Shown piece by piece: positions 30,551 to 42,510 of a stretch of 64,000 nucleotides of DNA. The notes beneath the pieces are model-generated. The model had not been told where the DNA came from. It worked only from the letters and a program-made list of their open reading frames with translations, and did not search any database. A program made the translations under genes and the position numbers. Position 1 is the first letter of the stretch, and the number at the start of each line of letters is the position of its first letter. The stretch is from contig NW_026251741.1 of assembly GCF_025024155.1 (NCBI RefSeq), positions 309,586 to 373,585 of the forward strand, given 5' to 3'. This DNA is from Gamsiella multidivaricata (Eukaryota; Mortierellomycota; Mortierellomycetes; Mortierellales; Mortierellaceae).

Positions 30551-32842
30551 CTAATCAAGCTTGTGTTCATCGCCGCGTTCACGTTCATCCAAATTAGTGC
30601 TCTCTGCGTCGCGCTCACGTTTATCTAAACTATTGCCTTCCGCATCGCACTCAGGGGATTTTGTGCCCCTGAGCTCTAGTCCGTGCACCTGGTCACGCTC
30701 GCCCGCACCTTCGACAGGATGCTCCACATCATGTTCGTCCGTATCCGTATTCGCGCCTTTGTCAGTCCCTGAACCTGCAGTGTTGCTGCTGGTTTTCTTT
30801 CCTTTCCGACGTTCTGCAATTTGCTTCCGCCTGTTCTTCATTACCTCCAGCAGACGCATATCGCGCTCGTCTGGCTCTTGAATATTTCGAATTCCATGTA
30901 TTTCGAGCTCGAGTTCGAGTCCGGAGGTAATTGGGAAAGCTCTCCCGCGCCTTTTCGACTATAAGGCGCGATTTGACAGGGGTGGGGGAGGACAGAATAG
31001 TATGCAACATCACACATTAGTTCAACGATCATATTCACAATCCAACATCGCTGTAGAGCCTTTGCTACGTTATCATTACCAATGGCTGTGTCGGAAACTT
31101 ATAGTCGTTCCTTGACAATCCATCTCCAACAGCAAATTCGAATCGCGACAGTCGATCCTTGAAATATCGTCTTACAACATCATCTATTTGATCCGCGAAG
31201 TAAGGTGTCGAGGCCTGGAGCATGGACAGAGGGAATACATTTGGTAGAATGCGCTTCTTCTTTTTCGACATTTCTCTTTTCCTCGTCACTTTTCCATCGT
31301 CTGGATTGCTTTCCGTTTGAGAGACATGTGGTCTTGTGTACGGCTGGCGTGGTCCTGGTCCTTGACGCCTTGATACGCTGCTTGAGGATGCAACAGCTCT
31401 GACAGAAGACGCTGGTGTTGGTCCTGTCAATGGTTCTCGACTGCTTGATGACGCTTCTGTCATCTCAATATCCGTATTCGAAGTCGCAGTAGCTTCACGC
31501 GCATTATCGCCATCCGTATCGACAAAACGTCCAGTTGTAGAGCCGGCTTTGAACTGCGTTGGAGATGGAGATGTCGGAGCGTGCTTTTCACGCAAGAATG
31601 CAGGTCTGGGTTTCGCAGTAGCAAGGTCCAGATCTGGAGGTTTGATCCTGCACAAATGGGCCATGACCATCTCACTTGCTCTCTTAGCGAGGGATACATC
31701 AATCAGCTCCACTTTGGCATTATGGTACTCTGTCGCTAGCTCGGAAAACTGCTTCAGTGGACCATCGACAGGAACCTATTGCATAAACCTTGTTAATACT
31801 CTTGAGAAACGCCATTTGGGATAGATGGTCAACCCAAATATCAATCCTTACCAAGACAGAATTGTTCATTTCCCTTTCCAAGCGAACCAGGGTCCTCTCA
31901 GCTCGCTCGCTCAAGTCGTCGTTTTCATTCATCAATGCCTTGCTGATCTTCTCATTCTGTGCAACATACATAAAGGCGCCTCGGTCGCGTAGTTTGTGAA
32001 TGATAAATATGAGATCGGTGGCACTGTAGTCGAATCCGAGTTTGTATAGCAATTCCAGGTTCTGCCAGGCCGCGATCGTAAGCCGAATAGCGACTTTTTT
32101 GAAGTTTTTTGGCTGTGTAAAGTAGAGAAGATAAAGGCCATAGACTGCACCCACCTGGGCTGGTAATGTCTCTGCAGAGGAAAGAACATCTATTCGAAGA
32201 CGTGTTGGCATTCCAGAGCCGATTAGGGTTACTCATTCCTTCCATCACAGCTTATCCGCGGAGGAGACGCGTAGACATCATTGTGCAGATCAAGACGGCC
32301 ACATGAAGAAACAAAGTGATAAACCGGCTTACCCAAAAACATGTTGAAAAGCGAGCACATAAATTGCTCGCGTGTATTGCGTTCACCACAGGCGAAATGT
32401 ATTAAGAAGAACTTTTGTTCTCTCCAGATCGAGGCAAATGTTGGATAGTCGATGCAGTCATTCTATCATACGAAAAAGAGGAAAACGTTGTTGAATGAAT
32501 GCAAAGTAGGAGGCAAGGAGTATGTCACCCTACTAATGCTGTTTTCGCGTCTACCTCCTCATACGCCCGTATAAGAGCTTGGACATCCACATAAAGTGCT
32601 CGGGTGTAGATGCCATTCTTGCCCAATACCACGCAATCGAGCGCATCTGGCGCATTGGGATTTCGAAATAGATGTGAATTTGTCTTTTTGGAGGTGTTCC
32701 TTGCTCTTGAGGTTTTAGGATCAGCCGTTGTCCCGAGCTGTGGATTCATCTCCTCATCAAGTCTTACGATTGTTCCATTGTCTGTTCCGCTGCCTGCTTC
32801 GTTGTCTGCTCCGGCTCCTGGGGAAAGTACCACTGCAGACAT
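30551..32842 (-). CDS. SNAPC1 (SNAP43)-like subunit of the snRNA-activating complex
   Basis: Probable SNAPc subunit 1, a nuclear factor for Pol II/III transcription of snRNA genes; about 640 residues. The exons on the minus strand are 32842-32534, 32462-32333, 32231-31852, 31775-31080 and 30958-30551; every junction is GT-AG and in phase. The N-terminal domain reads DVQALIRAYEEVDAK, then DYPTFASIWREQKFFLIHFA, then LPAQVGAVYGLYLLYFTQPK, which parallels the SNAP43 fold (F..IWR..KF, then Q.RVGALYGLY.LY.TQ). Then come DLIFIIHKLRDRGAFMY and VPVDGPLKQFSELATEY. The C-terminal half is disordered, and the last exon (MRLLEVMKNRRKQIAERRKG, then acidic) is joined on phase and splice signals only. If that join is wrong, the protein ends at 31065. 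Confidence 0.72.
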
Positions 32843-33196
32843 GGTGTGTTGAAGGATTGCTGGTTCAATGATGCAGGCTGGTTTACAGTTGCAAGATGAT
32901 GGCAAAAATAATGTGTGACTGTTTACCAAAACTCCAAATATTCCGGCTGTTGCGCTTTCGGACCTTCTTTGAGAGGCTGTGGGCATAGCCCCACATTTGC
33001 CGTTTTTTCGTTTTGTAAACCCTTGAATATCTCATACAGTCTCCGCGGAGGAAGGAGTTTTAAGATCCGAGGAGCCATTGTCGATAAGCGAGCAACCATA
33101 TCCTATGTAGGAACCCGGTCGGGCGAAGTGGCAAATTTCTGAAATAGGATAAACCTCTGAAATATAATTTATTAATTGAGCTACACTCCCTTTTGC

Positions 33197-33234
33197 GAAA
33201 TAGCACACATTTCATAGGAAATGTGTGCTATTTC
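33197..33234. repeat. Perfect 17-bp inverted repeat with 4-base loop
   Basis: GAAATAGCACACATTTC, then ATAG, then its exact reverse complement GAAATGTGTGCTATTTC. It sits in the A/T-rich spacer, about 355 bp upstream of the SNAPC1-like start. Confidence 0.9.
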
Positions 33235-33555
33235 CACTGAATCAAAAATATAAGGGGACTATTCAGTCAAGATTTTATATCTGCTTGGATTTACGGATCA
33301 CCAATCGTGCTGCTTTTCGGTGGCTCGCGACTTCACCCCCAAGCTGATGCAGATATGAGGCAAACTATGCGAGGATATAATGTGCATCTTACGTCACCAC
33401 TTGATTGAATAACACCCCTTATATATTTCAATTCAGTTGACAAAAGTCGATAAAATGCACCTTTGCTATGAAAAGCGCATTTTATGGCAAAAGGGAGTCT
33501 AGAGCTCTGACAATGAGATTTTTTGAATATCCCCCTTTTAGTCAGATTTTGGAAG

Positions 33556-33572
33556 AGAGGTCAAGGACCTCT
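33556..33572. repeat. Short 7-bp hairpin
   Basis: AGAGGTC, AAG, GACCTCT in the A/T-rich spacer. A further imperfect inverted repeat (ATAAAATGC ... GCATTTTAT) lies at about 33451-33484. Confidence 0.6.
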
Positions 33573-33780
33573 TAATTTAATTTTTAATTAAGTACAAGGA
33601 GTTGAATGGGCCTAAGGTATTCTAAAATATATTTATTGTCAGGAGCTATTTCCATGGCGAAGCGCCGTGCATAAATACTAGGCCATTACCCTTCCACTCT
33701 CCTTCGCCATTAAACAAGAGACCTACCAACACCCTCTCGAAACAATACACCCTCGCACCGCTATACCCACCTCATCTCCC

Positions 33781-36129
33781 ATGATCCCTTCCGCGCCCCA
33801 GGTAGCAATGGACCTCGCCAAGGACTGTAGCCTCAAGCGACCATTCGAAGATACCCAACCGCAATCCGCTTATCCAGTATTTCCAGGTGATCCCAGGTGC
33901 ATGGACCTATCTCAACCCTGGACCCAAGTATCTTGGTCGCTCGCCTACTCCCTGCTACAAACCGATGCCTCCTCCAATCCAGTCAACAAGAAGGCACGCC
34001 GGCCCTCTCTAGTGGACTTTCCAAACGAGATTATCCTCAACATCCAGTCCTACCTCCATCATCCGCTGGACCTCCTGCGCTTCTCCCAGACTTGCCGTCT
34101 GTTCCGAGCATCTACGAACGAGAGAGCCTGGTGTAGACTGTACACTATCCTGGTTCCCCACTGGTCTGCCGGTACCGAGGTCTCTCATCTTCAGAGGGAC
34201 ACGGACAGCTGGAAGCAAGTAGTCATTGACGATTTCCTAAGAAGAGATCGTTGGTCTGTGCCTGCGGCACCATCCGTAGAAGGCGACCTTACAGATATGG
34301 CCGTTCCACCACGTCTGCGGATCAACCTCGATCATGCAATACGTATAAAACCTCCGCACATGTACCTATGTACCCCAGGCCCATCTTCCAAGTCTTCGAG
34401 ATGGAGGAACGTGGGCTCTCCGGTTTCCAATATTGATCTGGGCACGCAAGCATCGATCTCTGCCTACATGCAGGCGTGCACATTCAGTGACCACACTGAT
34501 CATCGGATTTCGATCTACGGTCTTCCGGACCATGAGAGGCCCTTAGCAATCATCCCTAGCTACTTTTGGGCCCATCATGATGTCGATCGCCAATTGTATC
34601 CGGTTTTCGACGATGGGAGTTTAGGCGTAGCACAGTTAACTGACATCAAACAGTTTCCAGCACAACGAGCCGATCGTCAATTGTATCCGGCTTTCGACGA
34701 AGGCAGTTTGGGTGTAGCTCAGCTAATTGACATCAAACAGTTTCCAGCGCAACGAGATGAGCAAGGCAGAATGCGCGTCGTGATTGTGATTGCTTTTGGA
34801 GAACAAAGTCGTACTCCTTTCAATGCCTTGGATGGCGAAGTCCAGTACCTTGACGTTTGGTTGCTGATAAAGGTATGTTCGTGTTATATTGTTACTAAAT
34901 TGTTATTGTTACATGTGGAACCTTAGAAAGAAAACTCATACCTAAACGGTGCTTACTAGGCGATTGAAATCTATATTTGCGACACACCTGTCGTATCCAC
35001 AAGTGACAACTCGATACAGCCACGTCTTGTGCCCTATCGCCCTGATCCATTCCAAGGAAGGGTCGAAACAATTGTCCCAAGCACCCGCGAAGAGCATGTC
35101 CGAGGTCGAGCTGTCAAACTGTATCTGGCTGAAGGTTCCCTAAAGATAGCATTGTTCGGTATCCATCAGGGCACAAGAACACAGGCCGTTGTTATGACCA
35201 GTTCGCTATTTGGTCCATCCCAGCCAGTGCACACACAAAGCATGTGCCTTGACTCAATTCCAAGTTCCCCATCCTGGCAATGTCGCGCGCTGGGCGGCAT
35301 CACAGAAACATCCTGCATGGCTCTCTTCCCTCCCCAAAGCGACTTTGATCATCTAATCGTCCTTTTGGATCGAAATGGCCGAGGCGAAATCTGGAATTGG
35401 AAAACCGTTGCTCTAGTCGCAATATTAACAGAAAAAAGCGAATCAGGACAGGACCTTGAGCGCAAGCGACATGAATACAGGAAGGATTTGTATTATTGGG
35501 GCGTGCAAATCAACTGGAGCGTGGAAGAGCCTGTAATTAGCAGCCGAGACTCGGTTTCAGCGTTCGGGACAGGGGCTGCCCACAGAAAGCAGGGCGACTT
35601 TAGTGTTGTCGCGCTCGCCGATGGAGAAGGCAAGGAGTGGGAAACTTGTTGGTGGAACGTGAGCGATAAGATGCTCAGAATGAGCAAGGAAGCAATGCCG
35701 CCCCAGCCCACAGAGATCGGATGGTCCAGCCGCTACTTTCAAGAGCTTACATTGGGCAGAACTAGCCCACCATCGGCTTCTCAGGAAACACGACGGCACG
35801 CCGACAAACCTCTCTCATTCATCGCCTACCTGACCTGGAACCATTATCGCATCACACTCACCTCCCAACATGGCCTCTGTATTTTCGACATGGACCGAGA
35901 GGTCCAAGACGAGACGATGAGCGGTGGTTCGGAAATTTCCGATACTGGGACCACCATGGAACTTGAGGAACGACAGCAAAAACAGATCCCACAATGGGTG
36001 ACGATGATCGACGATGCTGAGGATGATCCTTTGGTCGACATTGCAACCATGGGCGACTGTCTTATGCTGACACGTAAATATAGCCATATGATCTTCCCTT
36101 TCCGCAGCTCCCACGCAAGACAGCCGTGA
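33781..36129 (+). CDS. F-box protein with internal 29-residue duplication
   Basis: A 753-residue protein; exons 33781-34872 and 34960-36129, phase 0 (LLIK joined to AIEIYICDTP). The F-box is at about residues 77-120: SLVDFPNEIILNIQSYLHH, then PLDLLRFSQTCRLFRASTNE. F-box proteins dock substrates onto SCF ubiquitin ligases through Skp1. The rest may form a beta-propeller-like substrate domain: it has Trp-rich segments (GRGEIWNWKTVALVAIL, TLTSQHGLCIFDMDRE), but no repeat is clear enough to name. DRQLYPVFDDGSLGVAQLTD and the next nine residues are repeated directly (34585-34671 and 34672-34758). Substrate unknown. AATAAA follows at about 36401. Confidence 0.82.
34585..34758 (+). repeat. 87-bp in-frame tandem duplication inside the F-box gene
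   Basis: Two 29-codon units (34585-34671 and 34672-34758) differ by a few bases, mostly silent, giving 25 or 26 identical residues of 29. The divergence shows the duplication is not brand new. Confidence 0.9.
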
Positions 36130-36937
36130 TGGTTTTGGTACAGACCTGTGGGTAACCTTTGCATTCAATTGAATGCTCGGTCCGCAGAACCCAACGCTAG
36201 CCAAGATGCAAAATCTTCCGTAGGATGCCTCCGGTACCGAGGCTCGCAGACGTCCTCTCCGTCTGCCACTCCGTCCTTCCCTTCAACTTCCATCTCACCC
36301 TTCTCTCCGCCTAAATCATTGGGTAGTTGCGCTACCGCATCCAGTGGTCAAAGCATCCAAGTCGCGCTCCGTACTAGCGCATCTCCCAAGTCATTAGATA
36401 CAATAAAAACTACCGTTACAAAAAAAAAATCCCCCCCTCCGGCGCGGTTTAGAGACCCATATTATCACAGCATCCATAGTCAAGCAACCCGTACTGGCAG
36501 TTTTTACTATAAATCTGTCAGGTCCCGGTTTTATTGTCCTGGTTTGAAAGGCGATCATCGCGAATCTCGACAATCCGCGTCACCTCCGTTCCTGAATTTC
36601 ACAAGGATGCACGCGTCCGCTCCAAAACTGAGCCAAGTCCTGGTGTCCTGCTCACCAGAGATGCCACAATACCGAGATGACGGAGGGGTTACTATAATTC
36701 TCGATTTTCAAGCAGAGGAGTGCGACCAACGCAGTTGCCGCAGATGAGATGAAACTTTCTGTCAATATCCTGATGTTTAGGTGTTTAGCCTTGAAGACCT
36801 GTCTTTAAAAGACACAGGGCGCTTGCAGGAAGCGCGTCCTTTACCATTCCTTCTTTCTTTGTTTTTTTGCCCGCTGTATCACACCTCGCTCGATAATCAG
36901 GGTCGACTATCACAGCAAACACAGAAACAACGACACG
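36130..36937. other. Intergenic between the F-box and LMBD1 genes
   Basis: Holds the F-box 3' UTR (AATAAA near 36401) and the LMBD1 promoter with C/T-rich DNA at 36840-36880. An open frame at 36148-36747 looks spurious. Confidence 0.4.
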
Positions 36938-39923
36938 ATGCTGGAGGGGATCTTACGACTCATCGGTGCATGGGGAGCCTTTGGTCTCATGGGCGCTGTA
37001 AGGAGATTTCAATATTCATATTCCCCATTCACATTCGGGTTTGCCTGGATAAAATTTTATATGCCCCGATTTGGTTGTTGCTGTGTCTGAGAACGCGACG
37101 ACACTTAACCCGGCACCGTGAATGGTTGTCCTGATATGTGTAGGGCTTCTTGGGGTTCTCCATCTTCTTCACGCTGTACTACTCGAACTGGCAGGATCGA
37201 GAACCCTTCGCGATGCTCGTTACGGTCCTGGCATTGACGCTCTGCCTCACCACCGTGGCATTGTTCCCCGTGGACATCTTCCTTGTCTCGACACTCATGG
37301 ACCCAGCAACGGGATTGAGATACGAGTGGGCGACAGACAGTGCGATTTCCCAGCTACAGCTCTCGGTCAAGATAATCTACTATGGTAACGAGCTCCCATC
37401 CATCCATCTCTTTTTTTTATTATTGTATTTCGAGGTCGTCACCTGGACTCGATACGTTGGATCACGCCTTCCCATTCAATGCATGCACTCTAACACACAC
37501 CATTTTCTAATGGTCCTCCCCTCCCCCCCTTGCAGTTCATCTCTTTCACGTTTTTGGCCTGCCTTGAATCCTGCAGCTGCAATCGCAGTTGCTCCTGCTG
37601 TGAAACTGTGAACGGAGATGTCGATGTCACCCCGTGCTAATCACACTCCTTTTTTTCGCCGTTCTTTATATCCCTATCACACTCTAGTCGCATATGGTCT
37701 CATTGCCAGTTTCTGCTTCTTTTGGATCCCACTGGCGTATTTTTACTTTGAAGAGCTCGCCGATGAGAACCAGACGACCGTTCAAAAGGTCTGGTCCTCA
37801 CTCAAGTACACGATCTTCTTTGTGCTCGTCGCCTGTACCTTGCTCCTGACGGGCCTCCTGATGAAGCCGGACAGACATGAGGGCATCGATCTGGACTGGC
37901 TACGCAAAATCCTCAAAGATTTCGGTAAGACCTACCCTGCCCTCCTGTCTGGGATCTTTTTTTTTTTTTTTTTTTTTTTTTTTGCTATCATGCAGGAATC
38001 TCTTCCCTTTGATAATCATGTTAGTGCCCTTTATTCATCTTTACTGCCTATATCCCTCTTGCATCATTCTACGTTCCTTGGTGGCCGAACTAACGAAACA
38101 GATGGATCAGGATCAATGGCCTTCGTCTCTGGGGTCCTTGCCTTGGTAGGCATGGGCATCTTGGTCTTTTACACCGTAAGTTAATTGAAGCCTTAAACCT
38201 CCAGAGAATTCAAATTGGCCCATGCTAAATGCTGACCACTGCATTCTTTTTCCTTCCTGCCTTCCTTCCTTCCTTCTTCTTATTTTAGGCCCCAGGGCTC
38301 TCTCTTTTGCCGCTGCACCTGCTCGCAGGATCGAAGCTGATGCAGGGAAAATCGAGCGAAATAAATGTGCAGTTGGCAGTGAACCGTGAACGACAGAATA
38401 TCATCATGGATCGATATCAGCATCGACCCCTAGGTGGAGGAGGGCGCCCTGTGCTTTCAGATCGTGATCGCCAGGCCATGGCTGAGTTGGCGCAAGAGGA
38501 ACTAATGCTTGAGAGCCGGTCCAGGCATATGCGGAGCCTGCGGGATAGTCTGTTCCATCGATGCCAGTTTGTTATCCGGCCATTTCAGGTACAGGACAAC
38601 CCATGGTCCTGTGCGCATGGGGCCAATGTGTATGTGTATGTATGTTTTTACGTGATTATGAAGCAGATTCTCATGGACTTGTCTCCAATAGGTCTTGGTC
38701 GGGTTAGCAGGATCGATACTCTCGCTGCTCCTCATCGTTTCGATACTTATAACGAGGTAAGTCTTAACAGCGCTAACAGTATCTTACATGACCTTTCACG
38801 ATGCGCTGGTTCTAACCATAGATCTGTGAATATGGAAAACATTACTAGTATTGGCCAGACGACGGACGAAATCTGCGGCGCATCATGCGGATATATCTTT
38901 ATTGGCAAAGATTTGCCCAACTTGCTCAACCTGCTCTTCCTGAAGGCTTCGCCAGTAAGTCACTCGACATCTTTCTATTTCCTCCATGCAGGACATTGGC
39001 GAGCAAAATCTGATATCAGTTCTCTCTCTCTCTCTCTATGACTGTTTCTCCTACAATCTAGTATTTCCCTATCGATTATGTCTTGATGGTGATGGTCATC
39101 CTGTACATGTTCTGGGCAACGACTAAGGGCATTATCTCGATCGGCATCCGAGTGCTTTGGGTCAATTTATACGAGTTTAAAAGGGCGGCAACCCAACCAC
39201 AGGGGCTTCTAGCCGCCACCATGCTCTTAATGCTCAGCCTTGCTGGGCTCAGCTACTCACTGACCATGTCCGTAGCGCCGGAGTACTCCATGTTTGGCAG
39301 TCAGAGCTACGTAAGATCTATTGACGATATCGTCATGATAACGAACTGGGTAGTTACCGTATTTGCTAACGCGACATCCTGTGTACCCCATTTAATTTCT
39401 GTAGTGCAACAACACGATGCCCATCATCGGCAACCGCGACTGCTCCAGCGCACCAGAGCTCATCGTTCCCTGCCACATTGGTGCCCCCCCGGAGTTCTGC
39501 GTCACCACCGTCACATCCTCGATAATCCTTACGATCATTTTGGCGACACCCTCTCTCGGGATCGCGTTCTTTTATATGCAATGGCTCTTCCTGGCATCGT
39601 TTGCTCTCGCTCTCCTGTTCAACTTTATCCAGGGGTGCAGACAAGGATTTGGTGTCGACCCGTTTGAAACGAACGACGACGATCTAGATGAGATGGAGGC
39701 CAGAGGGCTGTTGAGTGGAGAGTTGAATTCAGAGGACGGTCGAAGACGTGTGAGACGGAGGGGACTATTAAACATCCGAGATGATGCCCATGAGCAAGCA
39801 CAGGATCATCGACAGGCGCCAGGACTTGGACAGGGCCATAAGTATGGATATGGCCAACATCCTGCTCCATCGTACGGCGCTGCAGCTGAGAATACGTATA
39901 GATATAGCAGAGGGCGCGGGTAA
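36938..39923 (+). CDS. LMBRD1-type lysosomal/vacuolar cobalamin transporter
   Basis: A polytopic membrane protein of the LMBR1/LIMR family, closest in pattern to LMBD1, which exports cobalamin from lysosomes; 625 residues. Nine exons, all in phase: 36938-36997, 37144-37384, 37688-37924, 38102-38175, 38289-38588, 38692-38756, 38822-38954, 39062-39310 and 39405-39923. The N-terminus is MLEGILRLIGAWGAFGLMGA. Family segments are VALFPVDIFLVSTLMD, AYGLIASFCFFWIPLAYFYF, VYTAPGLSLLPLHLLAG-like sequence at exon 5 (FYTAPGLSLLPLHLLAG), CGASCGYIF and YFPIDYVLMVMVILYMFWAT. About nine membrane helices are visible. A Cys-containing lumenal loop (CNNTMPIIGNRDC) precedes the last two helices, and the tail is cytosolic and hydrophilic. 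Intron 3 contains a T27 run (37957-37983). Confidence 0.87.
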
Positions 39924-40113
39924 ACAACCAAATATACCAGATCTTTAGCAAGTCCTTGATACGTAGGCAGTTTTGACTAAAAATTACTTCATTTGACCTT
40001 TCCATCAACTATGATACCATTGTTCGGTGGTCCAATGAGAAGATCATGCTCCAGAAGCACAGCAATTGAGCTTGAAAATTTGCTCCGCACATTGTGTGGT
40101 CCCTGGTTTCTCT

Positions 40114-41325
40114 CTACTTCTTCATGTATGTCATCAGCTTGACCCGGTCGCGCCGCTCCTTCTCTGCCATACGCCTATAGTCCTCCAAGTTCAACGGCAC
40201 CCTTCTATTGGACTATACAGATCATTGAATGGAAACATCAGTACTTTAACATGGCAGAAGAAATAACTGACCATAAAAGCAGCTCGCTGTCGGTCTTTTT
40301 TACCTTAGGAACGAGTTTTGTCCGGCTCTTCTCGATCTCTTCAAAAGTATGTGTCACGACTTTTTTGCTGGCACCGACGGCTCCTAGGGCTAGTCGATCG
40401 TGCTTGAGTCGTGTTGCAACAGGATGTCGCGCGCCTTGACCTTGAGCTCCGAGTCCCTTTTCGTAATCCCACCCGCTATTGACCAACATCCTGAACCCCT
40501 TATTGGACTACGATTCGTTAAAGGGAAAAATACATAAAGTCGAAAGGTTTATCTTTTGTTAGTAGTAGCAATGGCAGCTCATAACAAAAAACGATAGAGG
40601 ACTTTTGCTTTTAGGGCCTTACATGTCCAAGTATCAGGGTATCCAAGGGCTTGATAGGCGATTCTTGTGACATCAGATGGGCAGTTCCACGCTGGTGCCT
40701 ATCAAGGTCATCCTCGCGGACCTCGATCTGACATGATTCGCAAAGGACATGTCCTTCGGCTACGACTCTAGCGGGTCCATGATTTGTTTGCCAGTTCCTT
40801 CGGACGATTTCTTCGGAGGATGAGGGAGTCGTTTCTGGTATTGAGGATGAAGACGTCGTTGCTGAGGGATCTGATGATATCGATGGCGCTAGTGGTGTTG
40901 ATCCCTCTGTGATACTTGCTACCGAGTCGTCTGGTGACTGTGATGGCATTGGAGTAGGCTTTTGTATGTTGTTTCGTGATAGTTCTTGTGCCCTAGAAGT
41001 GCTTCGCTGCTTCCTTTGTGATTTCCGTTTCGTGGGAGCTACCGTCCGTGGCATTGCCAGCACAGCTTTGTAAAACTACCGTATCGAAGAAGAACATGTT
41101 AGGGAAAGCATTAGTGAATGATCTATTGCGCAGACAGCATTTGTAGCAGCTACAGTTTACCTCTCGGACATGGACTGCATCCTCTTGCTTGCTATTTTGG
41201 GTGGAGGTTGCGGCAGTCTCCTTCATGGCTAATGTGCCACTGGGCACAAAGGCGATATCTCTGTAGAATGTCCCTGAATCATCCTGGCGAGTGATCCTGT
41301 TGTTGTTGGTCCGCTTGTGGTCCAT
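40114..41325 (-). CDS. GPANK1-like G-patch protein with a C2H2-type zinc finger
   Basis: A 306-residue protein; exons on the minus strand 41325-41161, 41075-40623, 40507-40304 and 40212-40114, all phase 0. The start is MDHKRTNNNRITRQDDSGTF. The middle is Ser/Thr-rich. A zinc-finger-like segment VLCESCQIEVREDDLDRHQR then GTAHLM precedes the G-patch SNKGFRMLVNSGWDYEKGLG, then AQGQGARHPVATRLKHDRLA. The C-terminus VPLNLEDYRRMAEKERRDRV closes it. The same order (zinc finger, G-patch, basic helix) occurs in GPANK1-type proteins, but no ankyrin repeats are seen. G-patch proteins usually activate DEAH helicases in RNA processing; the partner here is unknown. It is convergent with the LMBD1 gene, whose stop is 190 bp away. 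Confidence 0.82.
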
Positions 41326-42510
41326 GGTTGGCTTGTTCTGGACGGTCGAGGGTGGGTGGAATGAGTAAAAAGAAGGGAATCAAATCAGAGTCGCAGGTCG
41401 AAAGTGCTTGGGCCTACCCTGTTCAAGCTGACAGATAGGACTGCTATGCTCTTACCCCACACACCTTTATTTTTGGTGGCGACGGGACTTGCAGTAGAGG
41501 TTTGTTACGCCCTTTTGTTCTTTCTCTGTTTGCTGTCTCCTGTCCCCACAAAGGACAGCCTAGAACGACCTGTTCCTTCAGCTGCATTTCGTTTTGAGCT
41601 AGCCTTTGACTATGGGGTGACAGGCAGCGGTACTCAGATAACGCAAGCACACGTCGTGGGGGCAATGGTCGAGTAAAGTGGATCCTTTTTTTTTTTTTTT
41701 GCGCTGAACATCATTCCCTCCTTTCTTTCTTCATCCTGTCCTCGTTCCTCATCCCTGTTTGATTCCTCCCTGCACATACGTCTCTCAACCGAACCCTCAT
41801 CAACCAGGCTGATTATCGCACCCCACACATCGCACGCCCTTCCCCACACCAACACACTGAGCACCTCCCGTCGGACGCCATCGACTGCAACCAGAGCCGC
41901 GCCTCTGGGTCAGCACCAACTCCGCGAGAACCATCCTTCCTCCTCGTCTGCTTCGGCCTTCCTCTACCAGCCTCGTGTGCACTCCCCTCTCTCGGCACAA
42001 GAACGCCAATCCGCGTCTGCAGGTGAACTCTTGGAGGCCTTAGTTAATCGCAGCCACAGTGGAACGGACACCAACATCGACCTCACACCGACATCTGTCC
42101 GCGTCCAGCAATTACCTACTCCGAGGACATCTGTCTCCGTAGAGGCGTCTTCTTCGCCAGAAAACCATTCCCCGGCCAACATTCGACAGCCGTAACAGAA
42201 CCTGCACAGTGAGCTTTACACTTCCTGCTCGTAGTCTCCGTCCTCCCACTCGACTCTTCGAAGCACTATTGCTTCCTCCCACAATAATACTACAAACAGG
42301 AGCAGCAGCCCCAGTCATAGTTCGTACGCGAGGCAACCGTTTCAATCATTCCGCTCGGCTTCACCGGTTTTAACCCCAAAACTCGGTTTTGCAGTCTTAT
42401 GCTCTGACCTTGTCCTCGTCTCTATTGGCAGGCTCATCCACTATCGTATTTAGTTTACACAACAACAACAACAACGAGAAGCAGCAACAGCTGGCATAAA
42501 AGGCTCGTCC
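41326..42510. promoter_or_regulatory. Promoter/5' leader region of the SLY41-like gene
   Basis: About 1.2 kb without a convincing gene, between two divergent starts. It is pyrimidine-rich throughout (T14 run at about 41686-41700, then C/T-rich to about 42370) and has several short open frames. A long leader is likely. Confidence 0.4.

Larger units (their letters stand above)
32843..33780. other. A/T-rich spacer with perfect hairpins
   Basis: No gene. The stretch from 33130 to 33640 is clearly more A/T-rich than its surroundings and contains several inverted repeats, listed separately. It includes the promoters of the SNAPC1-like gene (left) and the F-box gene (right; C/T-rich from 33680). 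Confidence 0.45.

Noticed and set aside
36148..36747. 199-codon open frame after the F-box gene
   Set aside because: It overlaps the F-box 3' UTR and AATAAA signal, has no recognisable domain, and starts at a non-ATG codon.
41404..41676. Small gene upstream of the SLY41-like gene
   Set aside because: Short, no similarity, in a pyrimidine-rich leader region.
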